Below are positions 60,592 through 64,000 of a DNA stretch of 64,000 bases, in pieces; the first letter of the stretch is position 1, and each line of letters begins with the position of its first letter. The notes under the pieces are model-generated. The model saw nothing but the letters and a program-made list of their open reading frames with translations, was not told the DNA's origin and did not search any database. The stretch covers positions 17,728 through 81,727 of the forward strand of contig JAVBNA010000018.1 of the NCBI GenBank assembly GCA_031551875.1. The letters are read 5' to 3'. Both the position numbers and the translations under genes were made by a program. This stretch comes from JAVBNA01 sp031551875 (GTDB taxonomy: Bacteria; Bacillota; Clostridia; Oscillospirales; Acutalibacteraceae).

Positions 60592-62589
60592 TTATTTGAT
60601 GTCCGCGAGAACCACTTTGAGGATCTCCACCGTTTCCTGTGCGTCCTGAAGCTCCGCCTTGAGCCGCTTGTTTTCCGACTCAAGTTCAAGCACTCTGGGC
60701 GGCTCGAATTCCTCCTGCACGGTCACGGTCTCGACCTGCGGTTCGACCGAATCATGATCGGGCATCACCTTGCGTTTGACCGCCGGGTTGATCTCCACCG
60801 AATAGCTTGTGTTGTCGTGCTCCCCGTACAGGCCGCGCCTGACATAGTGGGTGTGCAGCAGCTCGTGGGACAGATGTCCGTTCGGTTCACCGAGATATTT
60901 CTCATAGAGCGCCTGTACGAAGGGGTTTTCGTGGGATTTACGCAGTGTCTTTTCCTCATCCTCCGAGTAGAGGCCGCGCTGTCGTTTTTCGCGAACATCA
61001 GGATCGGTTGAGCGCGGCTGGCCGCCACCGGTGATACAGCCGCCGGGACAGCCCATCACCTCGATAAAATGGTAGGGCGATTCGCCCTTTTCCACCTGCT
61101 CCATCAGCTTGTTGGCGCCCGCCAGACCGCTGGTCACCGCGACCCGCACGATCACGCCGTCCAGGAAAGCGAATTCGGGCAGCGGGTTCTCTATCGTGAT
61201 GGAAGCCTCCTTGATCTGCTCCAGGCCGACGATGGGCGTGACGTGCAGGCAATCGTAGGGCAGCTCCCGGCCGGTGACCACCTCGTACACCGTGCGCAGC
61301 GCCGCCTCCATCACACCGCCGGTCAGGCCGAAAATGTCCGCCGCACCGCTGGAGAGCCCCAGCGGATTGTCAAACGCGCCCTCAGACAGGCCGACAAAGT
61401 CGATGCCGGACGACTTGATCATTTCCGCGAGCTCACGTGTGGTCAAAACCGCGTCCACATTGGGAAGTCCCTCGTTTTTCATCTCCTCGCGGGCGATCTC
61501 AAACTTCTTCGCGGTGCAGGGCATGACCGACACGACAAAGATGCTGCGCGGGTCTGTCTCAATCTCCTTCGCGTAATAGGACTTAACCAGCGCACCCAGC
61601 ATTGTGTGGGGGGATTTACAGGTAGACAGATGGCCGAGCTGTTCGGGGTAATGATGTTCGACATACTTGATCCAGCCGGGCGAGCAGGAGGTGACCATGG
61701 GAAGTACCGCGCCGCCGCCGGTCAGCGCCTCTTTCACCCGTGACAAAAACTCCGTGCCCTCCTCCATGATGGTCAGGTCGGCGGAGAAGTTCGTATCAAA
61801 CACGTCGTCAAAGCCGAGCTTCCGAAGCGCCGACGCCATCTTGCCGGTCACACGGCTGCCGGCGGGAAGACCGAATTCCTCCCCGAGCGCCACGCGCACA
61901 GCGGGCGCCACCTGTACCACAACGCGCAGGCCGGGCGTCTCCAGCGCCTCCCACACCGCATCTGTGGAACTGGTTTCCTTGAGTGCTCCCACAGGGCACA
62001 CCACGGTGCACTGCCCGCAGAAGGTGCAGTTGACGCCACCGATGGGCAAATTCATGGCGGGCGCAACCTCCGTGTCAAAGCCGCGGTTTTGCACCGCGAG
62101 CACGCAGGCATTCTGAATGTCGTTGCACGCCGTCACACAGCGGCGGCAGAGGATGCACTTGGACATGTCGCGCGTAATTGAAACCGACGCGTCCATGTTG
62201 TATCCCGAGCGCTGCCCTTCAAAGCGGGAGGTGTCCACTCCCAGCAGCTTGCCCATTGCCTGAAACTCGCAGCTCTGGTTGCGGGTACAGCTCAGACAGT
62301 CCTGCGAATGGTCGGAGAGCATCAGCTCGTAGAGCACTTTGCGCGCCTTGCGGGTTTTCTTTGTGTTGGTGTTTACGACCATGCCCTCTTTGACCTCTGT
62401 CATGCAGGCCGCCTGCAGCGTGCGTGCGCCCTCTACCTCGACCACGCAGATCCGGCAGGCACCGAACTGATGGATATCACGGAGGTAACAGAGGTTGGGA
62501 ATGTTGATGTTCAGGCGGCGCGCCGCCTCCATAACCGTCACGCCCTCTTCCACACTGACTGGTTGGTTGTTGATGGTTAAGCTGATCAT
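60592..62589 (-). CDS. [FeFe] hydrogenase, group A (HydA/HndD type)
   Basis: A 665-residue hydrogenase that makes or oxidises H2. N-terminal [2Fe-2S] domain (Cys34, 45, 48, 62), His-ligated [4Fe-4S] (HSQDCLSCTRNQSC near 94-107), two [4Fe-4S] (CILCRRCVTAC near 145; CTFCGQCTVVC near 188), then the H-cluster domain: TSCSPGWIKYVE (L1, near 300), MPCTAKKFE (L2, Cys358) and EVMGCPGGCITGG (L3, Cys514/518). The C-terminal ~120 residues contain the small-subunit-like helix and a coiled tail rich in Glu/Lys. In trimeric enzymes this subunit pairs with NuoE/NuoF-like partners; the gene upstream is a GltD-like flavoprotein. Confidence 0.95.
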   Translation of the reverse strand: MISLTINNQPVSVEEGVTVMEAARRLNINIPNLCYLRDIHQFGACRICVVEVEGARTLQAACMTEVKEGMVVNTNTKKTRKARKVLYELMLSDHSQDCLSCTRNQSCEFQAMGKLLGVDTSRFEGQRSGYNMDASVSITRDMSKCILCRRCVTACNDIQNACVLAVQNRGFDTEVAPAMNLPIGGVNCTFCGQCTVVCPVGALKETSSTDAVWEALETPGLRVVVQVAPAVRVALGEEFGLPAGSRVTGKMASALRKLGFDDVFDTNFSADLTIMEEGTEFLSRVKEALTGGGAVLPMVTSCSPGWIKYVEHHYPEQLGHLSTCKSPHTMLGALVKSYYAKEIETDPRSIFVVSVMPCTAKKFEIAREEMKNEGLPNVDAVLTTRELAEMIKSSGIDFVGLSEGAFDNPLGLSSGAADIFGLTGGVMEAALRTVYEVVTGRELPYDCLHVTPIVGLEQIKEASITIENPLPEFAFLDGVIVRVAVTSGLAGANKLMEQVEKGESPYHFIEVMGCPGGCITGGGQPRSTDPDVREKRQRGLYSEDEEKTLRKSHENPFVQALYEKYLGEPNGHLSHELLHTHYVRRGLYGEHDNTSYSVEINPAVKRKVMPDHDSVEPQVETVTVQEEFEPPRVLELESENKRLKAELQDAQETVEILKVVLADIK

Positions 62590-62595
62590 TCCTCC

Positions 62596-64000
62596 CTACC
62601 TCCTTTCACAGTGCAGGCACCGCATGGCCTCGGCCATTGCGGTCAGCTTGTGATACCCGAGCACAACCTCGTCAAAGCTTTCCTTGCGTTTGTCCAGGCT
62701 GAGCATATCCAGCGGATAACGCGGCAGCTCGACCACCTCATCGTCCTCAAGCTTCAGGGTAAACTTAATCTTTTCGCCCTTGTTGAGCTTGCCGCGGCCT
62801 CCCAGATACTTGTCGATGGAGACCGCCGCCTTCTTGCCGTCGGCGATTGCCTGAATGACCGTGTCGGGTCCGCGCACGATGTCGCCGCCCGCAAAGACAC
62901 CCTCCATCGTGGTCATCATCGTGTCGGGGTTGACCGTAAAGGTGCCCCACCGGGTGCGTCCGATATCCCTGGCCGGGATAAAGGGCAGGTCGGCGTACTG
63001 GCTGATGGCGGGTATGACCGTGTCCGCCTCTACAAAGAAGTTTGCCTCGCCGCTGGGCACAGACTTGCGCCGACCGGAGGAATCAAACTCGCCGAGCAAC
63101 ATGCGCTTGCACTCCACGCCTGCGACATGTCCGCTGCCGTTGTCCAGGAAGCGAACCGGCTGGGTCAGCCGCATCAGTTCAATTCCCTCTTCAAACGCTT
63201 CGAGCACCTCGCTCTCATAGGCGGGCATCATGCTCTGCGTGCGGCGGTAGACAACTGTCACCTTTTTTGCGCCCAGCCGCAGCGCGGTGCGCGCCGAATC
63301 AATCGCCGTGTTGCCGCCGCCGACTACGACCACCTTTTCTCCGATCTCCACCGGCTGTTTCAGGTTGACCAACTTGAGGAAATCGATCCCGTGGATGACG
63401 CCCTCCAGCTCTTCGCCGGGGATGTCAATGCGCTGGGGAATTTGAGTGCCGGTCGCCACAAACAAGGCGTCAGAGTCATCTTGCAGCTGTTCAAAGGTCA
63501 CCTGCTCTCCCACCGTGGTATTCAGGTGGATGTTGACACCCTCGCGCTCGATCAACTCAATCTCGTGTTGAAGCACATCCATGGGCAGCCGGTATTCGGG
63601 GATCCCGTAGGCGAGCACGCCGCCTGCAATGCTTTCGCTTTCATAGATATCCACGTCGTAGCCGATGCGCGCAAGATAATGCCCGCAAGTCAGGCCCGCC
63701 GCGCCCGCGCCGATGATGGCCACCTTTTTTCCGTTTTTGGGAAAGACAATGTCCTTGGTGTAGGCCTTCTCATGTTTATAGGCATAGTCGGACACAAAGC
63801 GCTTGAGGTCACAGATTGCCACCGACTCGTCCAGCGTCCTTCGCCGGCACTTGCTCTCGCAGGGGCGGGTGCAGATGCGCCCGCACACGGCCGGGAAGGG
63901 GTTTTCCTGACGGACGAGGTTATAGGCGTCGATGAAGCGCCCCTCGGCGACCAGTGCCGTGTAACCGGGCACGTTGACGCTTGCCGGACAGGTGTTCTCG
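62596..64000 (-). CDS. GltD-like FAD/NAD(P) oxidoreductase, C-terminal part (cut by window edge)
   Basis: 468 codons lie in the window and the frame continues past the right edge, beginning ENTCPASVNVPGYTALVAEG. It has the Fe-S helical domain (CGRICTRPCESKCRRR), FAD fold KVAIIGAGAAGLTCGHYLAR, NAD(P) fold VVVVGGGNTAIDSARTALRL and a final GVFAGGDIVRGPDTVIQAI. A GTG inside (63972) could be mistaken for the start, but the upstream codons match the conserved C-P-A-x-V-x-V-P-G-Y motif, so the true N-terminus is outside; a larger NuoF-GltD fusion or a separate GltD is possible. It ends 7 bases before the hydrogenase start, suggesting an electron-transfer partner. Confidence 0.88.
   Translation of the reverse strand, partial: ENTCPASVNVPGYTALVAEGRFIDAYNLVRQENPFPAVCGRICTRPCESKCRRRTLDESVAICDLKRFVSDYAYKHEKAYTKDIVFPKNGKKVAIIGAGAAGLTCGHYLARIGYDVDIYESESIAGGVLAYGIPEYRLPMDVLQHEIELIEREGVNIHLNTTVGEQVTFEQLQDDSDALFVATGTQIPQRIDIPGEELEGVIHGIDFLKLVNLKQPVEIGEKVVVVGGGNTAIDSARTALRLGAKKVTVVYRRTQSMMPAYESEVLEAFEEGIELMRLTQPVRFLDNGSGHVAGVECKRMLLGEFDSSGRRKSVPSGEANFFVEADTVIPAISQYADLPFIPARDIGRTRWGTFTVNPDTMMTTMEGVFAGGDIVRGPDTVIQAIADGKKAAVSIDKYLGGRGKLNKGEKIKFTLKLEDDEVVELPRYPLDMLSLDKRKESFDEVVLGYHKLTAMAEAMRCLHCERR

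Noticed and set aside
1..64000. CRISPR arrays, insertion sequences, prophage, tRNA or rRNA genes
   Set aside because: Scanned the gaps between genes on both strands; found no spaced direct repeats, transposase or integrase genes, or tRNA/rRNA-like sequence.

Overview
This window is a 64 kb piece of chromosome from a Gram-positive anaerobe of the class Clostridia, most likely an Oscillospiraceae/Ruminococcaceae-type gut organism. The evidence is: G+C-rich DNA with AGGAGG-type ribosome sites and TTGACA/TATAAT promoters; a fused IspH-ribosomal protein S1 gene; an HrcA/CIRCE-controlled hrcA-grpE-dnaK-dnaJ operon; a T-box ahead of alaS; a V-type ATPase; ThyX-type thymidylate synthase; a split B12-dependent methionine synthase; and an [FeFe] hydrogenase. 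It is mostly core genome, densely packed, with many 1-14 base gene overlaps. I see no insertion sequence, phage, CRISPR array, rRNA or tRNA gene.

Layout. 1-7339 (minus): peptidase U32 fragment, mltG, 5-formyl-THF cyclo-ligase, DJ-1/PfpI, GNAT, DUF2156, tmk, thyX and a PHP phosphatase. 7565-10941 (plus): ACT protein, UPF0210 protein and a DUF4173 membrane protein. 11202-19902 (plus): a nine-gene V-type ATPase operon with a structured leader. 20007-22748 (plus): DUF378 and a polar amino-acid ABC transporter with an internal terminator. 22850-31877 (minus): ispH-rpsA fusion, two PlsC-like acyltransferases, cmk, BaiN-like flavoprotein, RpiR regulator, a membrane protein, a J-domain protein, DUF5685 and RNase M5. 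31882-38155 (minus): holA, comEC, HIT protein and T-box-controlled alaS. 38452-43694 (minus): metH, its reactivation domain, metF and an LCP cell-wall ligase. 43925-48705 (plus): the heat-shock operon. 48751-53590 (minus): trxA, trpS, an aminotransferase, a probable independent structured RNA and htpG. 53904-60540 (plus): a partner-switching signalling cluster and a GltD-like oxidoreductase. 60592-64000 (minus): [FeFe] hydrogenase and a truncated GltD-like flavoprotein.

Most interesting region. 53904-59278 encodes, in one direction and nearly without gaps, an RsbW-like ATPase, an RsbV-like STAS protein, a MATE efflux transporter carrying an RsbW-like ATPase domain as a C-terminal fusion, a GNAT-like protein, and a two-pass Cache-HAMP-PP2C (RsbU/SpoIIE-like) phosphatase. 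No sigma factor is present. The fused ATPase domain has lost the N-box Asn that the free kinase keeps. The simplest reading is a partner switch whose output is a membrane transporter rather than transcription; this is inference.

Other points: a perfect Shine-Dalgarno and in-frame ATG at the IspH/S1 domain junction, implying separate S1 production; a ComEC whose beta-lactamase-like domain has no metal-binding motif; an N-terminally extended, single-hairpin V-ATPase proteolipid; and a ~190-nt RNA locus with its own promoter and terminator at 51420-51611.
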